Assembly (NCBI GenBank): GCA_900549235.1
Contig: URNT01000010.1
Span: forward strand, 1-64,000
Direction: 5' to 3'
Length of the DNA: 64,000 nucleotides
DNA from: an uncultured Clostridium sp.
Lineage (GTDB): Bacteria > Bacillota > Clostridia > Lachnospirales > Lachnospiraceae
The notes under the pieces are model-generated. The model worked only from the letters and a program-made list of their open reading frames with translations. It searched no databases and was not told where the DNA came from. How positions within the stretch are numbered: the first letter of the stretch is position 1; every line of letters begins with the position of its first letter. The position numbers and the translations under genes were made by a program. Shown piece by piece: positions 1-8,886 of the stretch.

Positions 1-89
1 AGTCTGGCGGGCACATGGGGCATCCCTGAATTTATGCCGCCTGACGGCGGCGGGATTTTCAGAGGAAACGACAGCAGGAGGACGAAGCC

Positions 90-554
90 ATGGATTTTAT
101 ACCAATGACCATTAAAAAGAAAAAAAGTATTGCCCTGATCGCCCATGACCAGAAAAAGCATGAGCTGATCGAATGGTGCAGGTCCCACAGGGATATACTG
201 GAAAAGCATACGCTTTGCGGCACAGGCACCACCGCCCGCATGATCACAGACCAGACCGGGCTTTCGGTCAAGGGTTACAACAGCGGACCCTTGGGAGGTG
301 ACCAGCAGATCGGCGCCAAGCTGGTAGAGGGACGTGTGGATATGGTCATTTTCTTTTCCGATCCCCTTACGGCTCAGCCCCATGACCCGGATGTGCGGGC
401 CCTGCTGCGGATTGCTCAAGTATATGATGTCCCCATTGCCAACAACAAGGCAAGTGCAGATTTTATGATCACTTCACCTCTTATGGATGAGGAATATGAG
501 CATGATGTCATTAACTTCAAACAGTCAATCTCGGACCGGGCCAGAACGCTGTAG
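90..554 (+). CDS. mgsA: methylglyoxal synthase
   Basis: Converts dihydroxyacetone phosphate to methylglyoxal and phosphate, a cytosolic bypass of lower glycolysis used when sugar phosphates accumulate. The 154-residue protein has the family length and hallmarks: the N-terminal IALIAHDQKK with the conserved His, the phosphate-binding GTGTTARMI, the SGPLGGDQQIGA block and the FFSDPLTAQPHDPDV segment carrying the catalytic Asp and His. AGGAGG sits about eight bases before the ATG at 90; a second ATG at 105 is poorly placed. It is followed 35 bases later by the branching enzyme, so the two may be co-transcribed. An open frame running in from the left edge and stopping at 106-108 may be the tail of an upstream gene; I could not identify it. 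Confidence 0.95.
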   Translation: MDFIPMTIKKKKSIALIAHDQKKHELIEWCRSHRDILEKHTLCGTGTTARMITDQTGLSVKGYNSGPLGGDQQIGAKLVEGRVDMVIFFSDPLTAQPHDPDVRALLRIAQVYDVPIANNKASADFMITSPLMDEEYEHDVINFKQSISDRARTL

Positions 555-589
555 CGTCGGTGCGATCAAATAGAACAGGGGGAATATAA

Positions 590-3136
590 ATGGAACAGAA
601 ATTATATGATCAGATGGATTGGGCGGCAATCGAGGAGCTGGTATATTCGGAGTCAGCCGATCCCCATCGGATCCTTGGACCGCATGTAACAGAGGACGGA
701 CTGCTGATCCAGGTTCTTTTGCCTACCGCGAAAAACGTAACAGTGCGTCTGGCCTCAACGGGAAAGACCTACCCCATGGAGCTGGCAGATGAGGCGGGCT
801 TTTTTGCTGTGCTGATCCCAAGAAAGACAGTTGCCGCCTATACCCTGCTGGTAGAGTATGATAATGGGACAGAGGAGGAGCTTCACGATCCTTACGCTTT
901 TGCGCCTCAGTACAAGGAGGAGGATCTGAAGAAATTTCAAGCCGGCATCCATTACACGATCTATGAAAAAATGGGTGCTCATCCCATGGTGATCGGCGGT
1001 GTAGAGGGTGTGTATTTCTCTGTGTGGGCCCCCTGCGCTATGCGTGTCAGTGTGGTAGGTGATTTTAACCTCTGGGATGGCAGGCGTCATCAGATGCGCC
1101 GGATCGGAGAAGGGGACGCAAACATATTTGAGCTGTTTATCCCCGGACTGAAGGCCGGTGCCATTTATAAATATGAGATTAAGACAAAGGCCGGAGAGCC
1201 CATGCTAAAGGCTGATCCATACGCAAGCTATGGCGAGCTGCGCCCTAACAATGCTTCTGTGGTATGGGATCTTGGCAAGTATCAGTGGCAGGACGGCCCG
1301 TGGATGGACAGGCGCCGTAAGGAGGCAAAGGACAGCTTAAAACAGCAGCCCATGAATATTTATGAGATCCATCTGGGTTCCTGGATCCGGAAGGAGCTGG
1401 CAAAGGATGAGAACGGTAATGATATAATCGGCTCTGAATTTTACAATTACAGGGAGCTGGCTCCAAGACTTGCGGAGTATGTAAAGGAGATGGGTTATAC
1501 TCATGTAGAGCTGATGCCGGTGATGGAGCATCCCCTGGATGCATCCTGGGGCTATCAGGTAACAGGCTATTATGCGCCTACCAGCCGTTACGGCACTCCG
1601 GATGACTTTATGTATTTTATGGACTATATGCATCAGCAGGGGATTGGCGTGATCCTTGACTGGGTTCCGGCCCATTTCCCAAGAGATGCCTACGGTATGG
1701 CCTCCTTTGACGGTACCTGTGTGTATGAGCACGCGGATCCGAGACAGGGCTCTCATCCTCACTGGGGAACATTGATCTACAACTACGGACGTCCCGGTGT
1801 GTCCAATTTCCTGATTGCCAACGCATTGTTCTGGGCGGATAAATACCACGCGGATGGCATCCGTATGGATGCAGTGGCTTCCATGCTGTATCTGGATTAC
1901 GGGAAAAATGACGGCGAATGGGTGGCAAATATTTACGGCGGCAATGAAAACCTGGAGGCAGTGGAGTTCTTAAAGCATTTAAACAGTGTATTTAAGGGAC
2001 GTAAGGACGGCGCGGTGCTCATCGCTGAGGAATCCACCGCATGGCCTAAGATCACGGGGGATCCTAAGGACAACGGACTTGGCTTTGACTACAAATGGAA
2101 TATGGGCTGGATGAATGATTTCACCAGCTATATGCGCTGTGATCCCTATTTCAGGAAAAATAATTACGGCGGGCTGACCTTCTCTATGCTGTATGCCTAC
2201 AGTGAGAACTTTATCCTTGTATTCTCCCATGACGAGGTGGTACATGGCAAGGGCTCTATGATTGGAAAGATGCCTGGCGAGACACTGGAGAAGAAGGCAG
2301 AGAATCTGCGGGCCGCTTACGGCTTTATGATGGGCCATCCCGGCAAAAAGCTGCTCTTTATGGGCCAGGACTATGCCCAGGTTTCAGAGTGGAATGAAAA
2401 TGTGTCTCTGGAATGGAACCTTCTTGAGGAGCCGGTGCATAAGCAGATGCATGATTATGTGAAGGCATTAAACCACCTGTATCTGGAGCATCCGGCTCTG
2501 TACCAGGAGGATTTTGAGCCGGAGGGCTTTGAGTGGATCAACTGCAGTTACCATGAGGAAAGCATGGTCATGTTCTTAAGAAAGAGCAAAAAGCATGGAG
2601 AGACTCTGCTGTTTGTCTGCAACTTTGACAATGTGGAGCATGAGAAATTCCGTGTAGGTGTTCCTTTTGCCGGAAAATATAAAGAAATTTTCAACAGTGA
2701 CGCCAGGGAATTCGGCGGAGCCGGCCGGGTCAATGGACGTGTGAAGAACTCCAAGGAGATCGAATGGGATGAAAGAGAGAATTCCATCGAGATCCACATT
2801 GCACCTATGAGCGTCAGCGTGTTTATGTGTACGCAGGAGCCGAAGAAGGCAGGTACGAGGAAGGCGGCTTCAAGGAAAAAGGCAGCTGAGAAGGCGGTTG
2901 TTAAGGAAGAACCGAAGAAGATAGAGACGAAGAAAGAGGAACCGAAAAAGATAGGAACCTCTAAGGAAGAGCCGAAGAAAATTGCTACGAAGAAAGAGGA
3001 GCCTAAGAAGGTAGGAACCTCTAAGGAAGAGCCGAAGAAGATTGCTGCAAAGAAAGAGGAGCCGAAGAAAATCGCTGCAAAAGAGGAGGAGCCGAAGAAG
3101 GCAGGAACCTCCAGGACAAGAAAGAAAACAGAATAA
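590..3136 (+). CDS. glgB: 1,4-alpha-glucan branching enzyme with repeat tail
   Basis: Makes alpha-1,6 branches in glycogen. The order is an N-terminal branching-enzyme domain and CBM48 (to about residue 240), a GH13 barrel, and a C-terminal beta domain ending near MSVSVFM. The GH13 triad is visible: Asp427 in DGIRMDAV, Glu480 in LIAEES and Asp548 in SHDEVVHGK. At 848 residues it is about 100 longer than usual because of a Lys/Glu/Pro-rich tail containing seven 10-residue repeats of the KEEPKKI type. The tail is in frame, highly charged and outside the catalytic fold; its role is unknown. The start is set by an AGGGGGAA ribosome site. A terminator-like hairpin follows the stop. No other glycogen genes are in the window. 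Confidence 0.96.
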   Translation: MEQKLYDQMDWAAIEELVYSESADPHRILGPHVTEDGLLIQVLLPTAKNVTVRLASTGKTYPMELADEAGFFAVLIPRKTVAAYTLLVEYDNGTEEELHDPYAFAPQYKEEDLKKFQAGIHYTIYEKMGAHPMVIGGVEGVYFSVWAPCAMRVSVVGDFNLWDGRRHQMRRIGEGDANIFELFIPGLKAGAIYKYEIKTKAGEPMLKADPYASYGELRPNNASVVWDLGKYQWQDGPWMDRRRKEAKDSLKQQPMNIYEIHLGSWIRKELAKDENGNDIIGSEFYNYRELAPRLAEYVKEMGYTHVELMPVMEHPLDASWGYQVTGYYAPTSRYGTPDDFMYFMDYMHQQGIGVILDWVPAHFPRDAYGMASFDGTCVYEHADPRQGSHPHWGTLIYNYGRPGVSNFLIANALFWADKYHADGIRMDAVASMLYLDYGKNDGEWVANIYGGNENLEAVEFLKHLNSVFKGRKDGAVLIAEESTAWPKITGDPKDNGLGFDYKWNMGWMNDFTSYMRCDPYFRKNNYGGLTFSMLYAYSENFILVFSHDEVVHGKGSMIGKMPGETLEKKAENLRAAYGFMMGHPGKKLLFMGQDYAQVSEWNENVSLEWNLLEEPVHKQMHDYVKALNHLYLEHPALYQEDFEPEGFEWINCSYHEESMVMFLRKSKKHGETLLFVCNFDNVEHEKFRVGVPFAGKYKEIFNSDAREFGGAGRVNGRVKNSKEIEWDERENSIEIHIAPMSVSVFMCTQEPKKAGTRKAASRKKAAEKAVVKEEPKKIETKKEEPKKIGTSKEEPKKIATKKEEPKKVGTSKEEPKKIAAKKEEPKKIAAKEEEPKKAGTSRTRKKTE
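2903..3112 (+). repeat. seven 30-bp tandem repeats coding the GlgB tail
   Basis: Seven consecutive 10-codon units read KEEPKKI followed by ETK, GTS, ATK or AAK variants. Alternate units are most alike (GTS versus ATK/AAK endings), suggesting that 60-bp pairs were duplicated. The reading frame is kept throughout, so the repeat encodes protein. Length changes by slippage are likely between strains. Confidence 0.9.
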
Positions 3137-3147
3137 CCAATAATGTC

Positions 3148-3192
3148 ATATCCCCGGTTTTACAGCAGAGGCTGCAGGAGCGGGGATATTTT
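3148..3192 (+). terminator. terminator of glgB
   Basis: A nine-base stem ATATCCCCG (3148-3156) pairs with CGGGGATAT (3181-3189), followed by a short T run. It lies directly after the glgB stop and before the nuclease fragment. Confidence 0.7.
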
Positions 3193-3194
3193 CC

Positions 3195-3533
3195 TTGCGC
3201 CAGGCAGTAGACTTTCTGCGCTGGGAAGAACTGGACATCACCCAGGAGGAGCGTCGCCGGCTTCAAAGCGTGGTATACGCTCTGGCAGTGAAATTTTTAA
3301 AAGACCAGGAATTAAATAAGATAAAGGAGAAGATAGGAATGACAGTATTAGGACAGATGCTTTGGGGTGATGGGAAGAAGGAAGGAATTGAGCTGGGGAT
3401 TGAGAAAGGAATTGCGAAAGGAACAGAACAGGGCGAGGAGCGGATCGCCAGCCTGATGCAGATTCTTTTAAAGGAAAAGAGATATGAGGATCTGGAGTAT
3501 AGAAGCAGGCTGCTTCGGGAGCTTGGGCTGTAG
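3195..3533 (+). pseudogene. C-terminal fragment, probably Rpn-family nuclease
   Basis: A 112-codon open frame with only a TTG start that lies immediately behind the glgB terminator and has no ribosome site. The encoded sequence has a short helical section, then a repeating Glu/Gly/Lys segment (KKEGIELGIEKGIAKGTEQGEE) and a helical tail. This is the usual C-terminus of Rpn/PD-(D/E)XK transposase-like nucleases of Clostridia, which carry EG-rich repeats. The whole N-terminal nuclease domain is absent, so I read this as a degraded remnant and not a working gene. It could instead be a short independent protein, but nothing supports translation. Confidence 0.5.
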
Positions 3534-3574
3534 AGCGTATTTGAAAATTGATTTCAAGGAAAGGAGAAGACCGC

Positions 3575-4492
3575 GTGTACAAAAGCTGGACCATAGGAAA
3601 TGCCATCAGAAAACAGAGAGAAATTCAGGGAATCAGGCAGAGCCAGCTGTGCAGAGGCATCTGCTCCGTTCCTACTTTATGCAGATTTGAAAATGGAGAA
3701 CGGGAATTAGACTATTTTTTAACTGTTGTATTGATGCAGAGGCTGGGCTGTGGACTGGATAAATATGAATTTTACGGAAGCAATGCCGAATGGATCCAGT
3801 GGGAGCAGATGTGCGCCCTCAGTGAGCTCAGACAGAAAAAGGAGGCTCTGAAGCTGCAGGCAGCGCTGGAGGATTACAAAGCCTCATGGAGAGAAAGCAT
3901 TGAAAAAAGTCCCGTTCAAAAGCAGTTTGTCAGGCTGACAGAGGGTGTTTTGAAAAAATGGGAAGGGGATTTTAAGGCCGCAGCCGATTTCCTGACAGAG
4001 GCAATTGGATATACGATTCCTCAGTGGGGAGATGACTGGTACGAGAAAACAGTGGTAAGCCAGCCTGAATTGGAGATCATCACAGAATTGGGCAATCTGT
4101 ACGAAAAAGATAAACGGCAGGAAGAAGCCTGGGCAATCTGGAGATCGGTCTATGAATATATGGAGAAAAATAAAAGCAGGAGCACAGAGATGCTTTCGAT
4201 TTACACCTCTATGACCATAAAAATGGTTTCTTACTATTTTGAGAAACACTGCTTCCAGGAAGGACTTGCCCTGTGCGATAAGGCCTTAAAAAAGCTGTCT
4301 CAGTGCAGCCGGGTTTATAACTGGCCGGAACTGCTTTACTGGAAGGGAAGATGTAAAGAGCAGCTTATGTACCGTGGGGAAGCCCATGAGACAAAGGCAG
4401 CGGAGATCTATAAAAGAGCCTATTATGCCGCCCGGCTGTTTAAGCAGTATGACAGGGCAGACGAAATAAAGCGCTATTTCCAGAAAGGATAA
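3575..4492 (+). CDS. XRE-type HTH regulator with helical-repeat domain (1)
   Basis: About 305 residues from a GTG at 3575, chosen because AAGGAG lies eight bases upstream; a TTG further upstream has no ribosome site. Residues about 5-60 form an HTH_3/XRE fold (IGNAIRKQREIQG, then the recognition helix region SVPTLCRFENGER). The rest is an all-helical, TPR-like array typical of RRNPP (Rgg/PlcR/PrgX) peptide-responsive regulators. A paralogue follows four bases later, and an ABC exporter comes next. The role is inferred: regulation of the neighbouring exporter, possibly in response to a small peptide. I saw no convincing peptide gene. Confidence 0.8.
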   Translation: MYKSWTIGNAIRKQREIQGIRQSQLCRGICSVPTLCRFENGERELDYFLTVVLMQRLGCGLDKYEFYGSNAEWIQWEQMCALSELRQKKEALKLQAALEDYKASWRESIEKSPVQKQFVRLTEGVLKKWEGDFKAAADFLTEAIGYTIPQWGDDWYEKTVVSQPELEIITELGNLYEKDKRQEEAWAIWRSVYEYMEKNKSRSTEMLSIYTSMTIKMVSYYFEKHCFQEGLALCDKALKKLSQCSRVYNWPELLYWKGRCKEQLMYRGEAHETKAAEIYKRAYYAARLFKQYDRADEIKRYFQKG

Positions 4493-4496
4493 TCCC

Positions 4497-5420
4497 ATGT
4501 ACCAGATTGGCGAGGTCATAAAACGAACAAGAGAGAGCCTGGGCCTGACCCAGGAAGCCCTGTGCGATGGGATCTGCTCCGTAGAAACTCTTTCCCGGAT
4601 CGAAAACGGAAGGCATGTTCCCGGCAGGTCTAACTTTCAGGCTTTGATGGAGCGGATGGGAAAATGCGGGGAGCGGTATCTGCCCTTTCTTCGGAGTGAT
4701 GATATGGAGTTGTTGGAGGAATGGCAGAATATTGAGAGAAGCTACAGAAAGCGAAAGTATGAAAAGGTAGATACCCTGCTGGATTTATTTGAGAAAAAGG
4801 TTGATATGAAAGAAAGCGTCAACCGTCAGCTTGTGATGAGGATGAGGGCATTGAATGACTGCCATATGGGCAGAATCAGCCAACGGGAAAAACGAGAAAG
4901 ACTGATTCAGGCATTGCGGTGTACGATGCCTGATTTTGATGTCTGCCAGATTCCATTTACTATGTTTTCAAGATGTGAAATACGGATACTGTGCAATATA
5001 GGAGTATCCTATGCAGAAGAAGGAAATTTACAGAAGGCTATTGAAATTCTGCGGAAAGCAGAACAATATTTTCAGCTTGTAAATATTGACAGGACAGAAC
5101 GTTCTGTTAACGAACTTACATTCCTTTCAAACCTGTCCCAGACACTGGGAAGGGCAGGAGAGACGAAGGAAGCTCTTGAAATGGGAAAAAAAGGCATAGA
5201 GCTGTGTCTGGGAACAGGGGAAGGCCTATTGCTGGCTCTGTTTTTATATAATGCAGGCTTTGAAATGGAAATCCTGGGTGACAGTGAAGAAGCCTGCAAG
5301 GAAAAAATGCTGCAGGCATATTATCTGGCAGAATTATATGAAAACGAAGAACAGATGGCCCACATTGCAGCACACTGGAAAAAGCAATACGGCACAGACA
5401 TTACTCAGGCCCCGTTATAA
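4497..5420 (+). CDS. XRE-type HTH regulator with helical-repeat domain (2)
   Basis: A 307-residue paralogue of the preceding gene, starting four bases after its stop. The N-terminal HTH is clear (IGEVIKRTRESLGLTQEAL, then SVETLSRIENGRHVPGR), and both proteins share the GICSV-ETL/PTL-R-ENG core. The C-terminal part is helical and TPR-like (for example IGVSYAEEGNLQKAIEILRKAEQYF). The tandem copies suggest a duplication followed by divergence of the ligand domain. The next gene is an ABC exporter preceded by an inverted repeat that could be an operator for one of these proteins. Confidence 0.82.
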   Translation: MYQIGEVIKRTRESLGLTQEALCDGICSVETLSRIENGRHVPGRSNFQALMERMGKCGERYLPFLRSDDMELLEEWQNIERSYRKRKYEKVDTLLDLFEKKVDMKESVNRQLVMRMRALNDCHMGRISQREKRERLIQALRCTMPDFDVCQIPFTMFSRCEIRILCNIGVSYAEEGNLQKAIEILRKAEQYFQLVNIDRTERSVNELTFLSNLSQTLGRAGETKEALEMGKKGIELCLGTGEGLLLALFLYNAGFEMEILGDSEEACKEKMLQAYYLAELYENEEQMAHIAAHWKKQYGTDITQAPL

Positions 5421-5444
5421 AAATTTTTCCAAATTTGTCATGGC

Positions 5445-5508
5445 TTCACACTCCTCTGTAAACTATACTATATTCATATCTGCGCAGAAGAAAAAAAGAG
5501 GAGTGTGA
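5445..5508 (+). promoter_or_regulatory. inverted repeat and promoter before the ABC exporter
   Basis: A perfect 12-base inverted repeat has arms TCACACTCCTCT (5446-5457) and AGAGGAGTGTGA (5497-5508). The right arm contains the ribosome site of the exporter starting at 5516. Between the arms are -10-like elements (TATACT at 5464, TATATT at 5469); TTCACA at 5445-5450 is a possible -35. The repeat can act as an operator, or as an RNA hairpin hiding the ribosome site on read-through transcripts. Confidence 0.6.
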
Positions 5509-5515
5509 CCACCCA

Positions 5516-7159
5516 ATGAAGCAATTTGACAGAGAAATCAATCACACCTTTAAGCCCATCCGGAGGATCCAGACCATAGCGACGCTTATTTTTATAGCGG
5601 AGGTGCTGATCCGGTACGTGCTTTTGATGGAGATCCAGAGGACCGTTGACAGCCTTACGGCAGGGAATGTGGGTATAACCCAGTCTTATATAAGGAACTG
5701 TCTGATCCTGGTTTTTTCATTCTTTTTTCTGAACTGTTTTTTCCAATACTGGTATCGGAAGCTGCAGTATACCAGCCATTATTCCCTGATGAAGCGGCTG
5801 TTTGGACTGTCCATGAGAAAGGACTATTCATTTTATGAGCAGTTTTCTTCCTCGTCCATTCTCACAATGGTTAAGGATGACAGCAAGTTTATTTCAGACT
5901 GGCAGAGTGTGGGGATTATAACCGTTGTGTTCAATGTCTGCTGTCTGATTCTGGCGTTCGGAGTGATGCTTTACTACAGCGTTTTGATCTCTATTATTGT
6001 CTTTCTGATCGTTCTGGCCTGCTTTCTGGGAACCCAGTATATCAGCCGGATTATCTCTGACCGGACCTATCAGCTTCAGGTCTCCAATACGGAGATCAGC
6101 ACCGATATTGTGGAGTGTCTGGATGGAATCAAGGATATAAAGCAGTATAAAAAAGAAGGATTTTTTGATAAAAAGCTGTCGGATTATATTGATGAATATC
6201 CCTTCCGGTACAGCCGCAGTATTTCACGCTATTATTCTGCCTTTACCTCTACCTATGCCATGCTTGTGATCGCCATGCCGATTTTAACGGTGATCATCGG
6301 CGTGGGGCTGGTGATGAAGGGCCAGCTTTCCATCGGCCAGCTGATCGCTATTTACGGAGTGGCCGGAACCCTCCAGGAGCCCATCCAGGTGATCCCGGAT
6401 TATCTGAATAAGAGAACCCAGGCCCTGGCCATGCAGGAGAAAATAGCTCCGATCCTTAAAACCAAGGAAAGGGAGTATCAGACCTGCCAGCTGGAGCCTC
6501 TGAAGGAATTTTCATTTTCCTCCAAATCCTTTACCTTCCCTGATGGAAAATCCATTCTCCATGATGTGGATTTTACGCTTTTAAGAGGAGAAGCGGGGAT
6601 CGTGTCGGGGCCCAGCGGAAGGGGGAAAACCAGCCTTTTAAACCTGATCTCCCGTTTTTATGATACGGAGGGCCAGCCGGTGTCCATGGGATTTAACGGG
6701 ATCCGGGCGGCCGGTATAGAGCCGGGGGTGTATTACAGCCACGTCCTGCAGTCTCAGCAGACTCCCTATATTTTCAGGGATACGGTTTTAAATAATATTA
6801 CCCTGGGAGAAGAATTTTCTGAGCAGGAGATCCGCGAGGCAGTGAAGGCGGCCTGTCTGGAGGAGTTTGTGGAGTCTAAGGGGTTGGATTACCTGATCGA
6901 GCAGAACGGGGAAAATATTTCCGGCGGCCAGAAGCAGCGTCTGGGGCTTGCCAGAGCACTGATCCGCAGGCCGGAGCTTCTGATGCTGGACGAGCCGGTG
7001 AGCGCCCTGAACCCGGAGCTGGCGGAGATGGTGACGGAGCGGGTGGCAGAGTATTGCAGGCGCTGGCAGATGGCCCTTCTTATCGTTTCCCACAATGATT
7101 CCTTTGAAAAATACTATGAAGAGAAACAGAACGGAGAGGTGAAAAAGATTTTTGTATGA
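5516..7159 (+). CDS. ABC exporter, fused membrane and ATPase domains
   Basis: A 547-residue half-transporter of the type I exporter class. The N-terminal part (about 1-320) has six predicted membrane helices. The ATPase domain has Walker A GPSGRGKTS near residue 364, the signature ISGGQKQRLGLAR, Walker B LLMLDEP and the H-loop VSHND. The aromatic spacing and the catalytic Glu look intact, so a homodimer is plausible. Substrate unknown: drug, lipid and peptide exporters all share this architecture. It follows two peptide-sensor-like regulators, which is the basis for guessing a peptide or bacteriocin-type role. The ribosome site GAGGAG lies in the right arm of a long inverted repeat. Confidence 0.9.
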   Translation: MKQFDREINHTFKPIRRIQTIATLIFIAEVLIRYVLLMEIQRTVDSLTAGNVGITQSYIRNCLILVFSFFFLNCFFQYWYRKLQYTSHYSLMKRLFGLSMRKDYSFYEQFSSSSILTMVKDDSKFISDWQSVGIITVVFNVCCLILAFGVMLYYSVLISIIVFLIVLACFLGTQYISRIISDRTYQLQVSNTEISTDIVECLDGIKDIKQYKKEGFFDKKLSDYIDEYPFRYSRSISRYYSAFTSTYAMLVIAMPILTVIIGVGLVMKGQLSIGQLIAIYGVAGTLQEPIQVIPDYLNKRTQALAMQEKIAPILKTKEREYQTCQLEPLKEFSFSSKSFTFPDGKSILHDVDFTLLRGEAGIVSGPSGRGKTSLLNLISRFYDTEGQPVSMGFNGIRAAGIEPGVYYSHVLQSQQTPYIFRDTVLNNITLGEEFSEQEIREAVKAACLEEFVESKGLDYLIEQNGENISGGQKQRLGLARALIRRPELLMLDEPVSALNPELAEMVTERVAEYCRRWQMALLIVSHNDSFEKYYEEKQNGEVKKIFV

Positions 7160-7309
7160 AAGCAGTCAGAGGATTTCTGATCTTGTAAATTACCATTGAG
7201 AGCGGGCCGGGACAGATGTTTGTCAGAATGGAGATGCTTTCTAACCTTTTTCTGTCCCCTTTCTTCTGCTTCTTTCTATCCGCAGCTGAAAATTCATCCC
7301 CTTCATTCT

Positions 7310-7338
7310 TTGCGCCGACCCTGCATTTATGCTATAAT
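7310..7338 (+). promoter_or_regulatory. sigma-A promoter for the first YesMN pair
   Basis: TTGCGC (7310-7315), a 17-base spacer and TATAAT (7333-7338). It lies about 38 bases before the ATG at 7376, which supports that start over an upstream in-frame one at 7196. Confidence 0.75.
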
Positions 7339-7375
7339 ATCCATAATATGTCAGTATCCGCATCAGGGGGTGTGT

Positions 7376-8866
7376 ATGTATCGATCGATTCTTAAGCTAT
7401 GGCTGAGAATTTCTCTGAAAAAGAAAATCGGGATTTTCGCGGCCATGGTGATCCTGATTATGGGTCTTTCTGTGGCCTTTAATATTTCCATTATGAATTT
7501 TTCACTGGACGGCTTCAATGAGATTCTTAATGACAATTCCCGCTGCCACGACGTCCAGGAGGCCCTGGATCTGGAGGTGCGGGCCTTTGAGACCTACATC
7601 AGGGAGAGGACGCCGGAGAATCGGGAGCAGTATATAGTTGCCTGTGTCCGCACAGAGCGGTGTATCCGTTCCCTGCCCTTTGATTACAGCCGCATCGGCC
7701 AGGAGCGCTACGCCAGGACCTGGAACATTAAAAACGGTTATGAGGGCTACAGCGCCAGCCGGGACGCTATCGCGGATATGAGCCTTGGGGAGGCGCAGTT
7801 TGTAGAAAAGCTGTACCGGGTTTATCAGATGCAGACCTATCTTAAGGATTACGCCCGCAGGCTGGTCCAGGTGACCTTAAAGGAGGGAAATAAAGCCTAC
7901 CAGGAAAAGGTTCCTGTCTTTGCAAATCTTCCGTTTCTCATTCTGACGGTGTCGCTGGCTCTCATGGTGACGGTACTCTGCCTTACAAGGGTGCTGTCAA
8001 ACACCCTCATCGCGCCCCTTGTAACTCTGGCCCGCAGTACCAGGAAAATCGCAAAAAATGATTTCTCAGATCCGGATCTGGTGATCCCCAACCGGGATGA
8101 GATGGGGGAGCTGGTACGGGCATTTAATAAAATGAAGCATTCCACCAAGGGCTATATTGATACCTTAAAGGAGAAAAATGAGATGGCCGCCCTTCTTCAC
8201 CGGGAAGAGGTGGAGAAGATTGAGATGGAAAAGCGCCTGGGGGCCGCCCGACTGGAGCTTTTAAAAAGTCAGATCAACCCTCATTTCCTGTTTAATACGC
8301 TGAATATGATCGCCTGTATGGCGAAGCTGGAGGAGGCCGCCTCTACGGAGCGGATGATCACCAGCATGAGTAATCTGTTCCGCTATAACCTGAAAACCTC
8401 GGATCAGATCGTGCCCCTGGCCCAGGAAATGCAGGTGGTCAAGGATTATATGTACATCCAGCAGATGCGCTTTGGCAGCCGGATCCGTTATACAACGGAG
8501 CTTAAGGTGGACGCGGGAGCGGTGATGGTTCCGGCATTTACCCTTCAGCCAGTGGTGGAGAATGCCATTATCCATGGTCTTTCTAAAAAGGAGCAGGGAG
8601 GCAGGGTCCATCTGCGTGTGTGGAGGGAAGGAGATCAGGTGATCATTTCCGTAGCAGATACGGGGCTTGGCATGGCGGATGAGCGGCTGGCTGAGCTTCG
8701 CGGTGCGCTGCAGGAACGCAGTACCGCCAGAGTGGGCATTGGACTTGGTAATATTTACCAGAGAATCCATACCATGTACAGCCAGGGAAGGATGTATATC
8801 TACAGCAGGAAGGATAAGGGGACGGTTGTGCAGATGGTGATCCCACAGACCGCAGCCGGAGAATGA
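7376..8866 (+). CDS. YesM-type sensor histidine kinase
   Basis: A 496-residue membrane kinase that phosphorylates the response regulator immediately downstream. One membrane helix near the N-terminus (IFAAMVILIMGLSVAF) and a second around residue 185 flank an extracellular sensing region. A HAMP linker follows (LIAPLVTLARSTRKIA). The His_kinase domain has QINPHFLFNTLNMIA with the phospho-accepting His, and the ATPase has VVENAIIHGL (N box) and DTGLGM (G box). The start at 7376 was chosen because GGGGGTG precedes it and a consensus promoter lies just upstream. YesM kinases usually sense extracellular carbohydrate or binding proteins; here the adjacent TRAP transporter suggests an organic-acid signal. 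Confidence 0.92.
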   Translation: MYRSILKLWLRISLKKKIGIFAAMVILIMGLSVAFNISIMNFSLDGFNEILNDNSRCHDVQEALDLEVRAFETYIRERTPENREQYIVACVRTERCIRSLPFDYSRIGQERYARTWNIKNGYEGYSASRDAIADMSLGEAQFVEKLYRVYQMQTYLKDYARRLVQVTLKEGNKAYQEKVPVFANLPFLILTVSLALMVTVLCLTRVLSNTLIAPLVTLARSTRKIAKNDFSDPDLVIPNRDEMGELVRAFNKMKHSTKGYIDTLKEKNEMAALLHREEVEKIEMEKRLGAARLELLKSQINPHFLFNTLNMIACMAKLEEAASTERMITSMSNLFRYNLKTSDQIVPLAQEMQVVKDYMYIQQMRFGSRIRYTTELKVDAGAVMVPAFTLQPVVENAIIHGLSKKEQGGRVHLRVWREGDQVIISVADTGLGMADERLAELRGALQERSTARVGIGLGNIYQRIHTMYSQGRMYIYSRKDKGTVVQMVIPQTAAGE

Positions 8867-8886
8867 AAGAATAAGGGGGGAAATGT

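Noticed and set aside
1..89. Tail of a cell-shape gene (rodA or similar) at the left edge
   Set aside because: Such genes often precede mgsA in Clostridia, but the visible residues match nothing I can name.
7196..7375. N-terminal extension of the first YesM kinase
   Set aside because: The promoter at 7310-7338 lies inside it, and the ATG at 7376 has the ribosome site.
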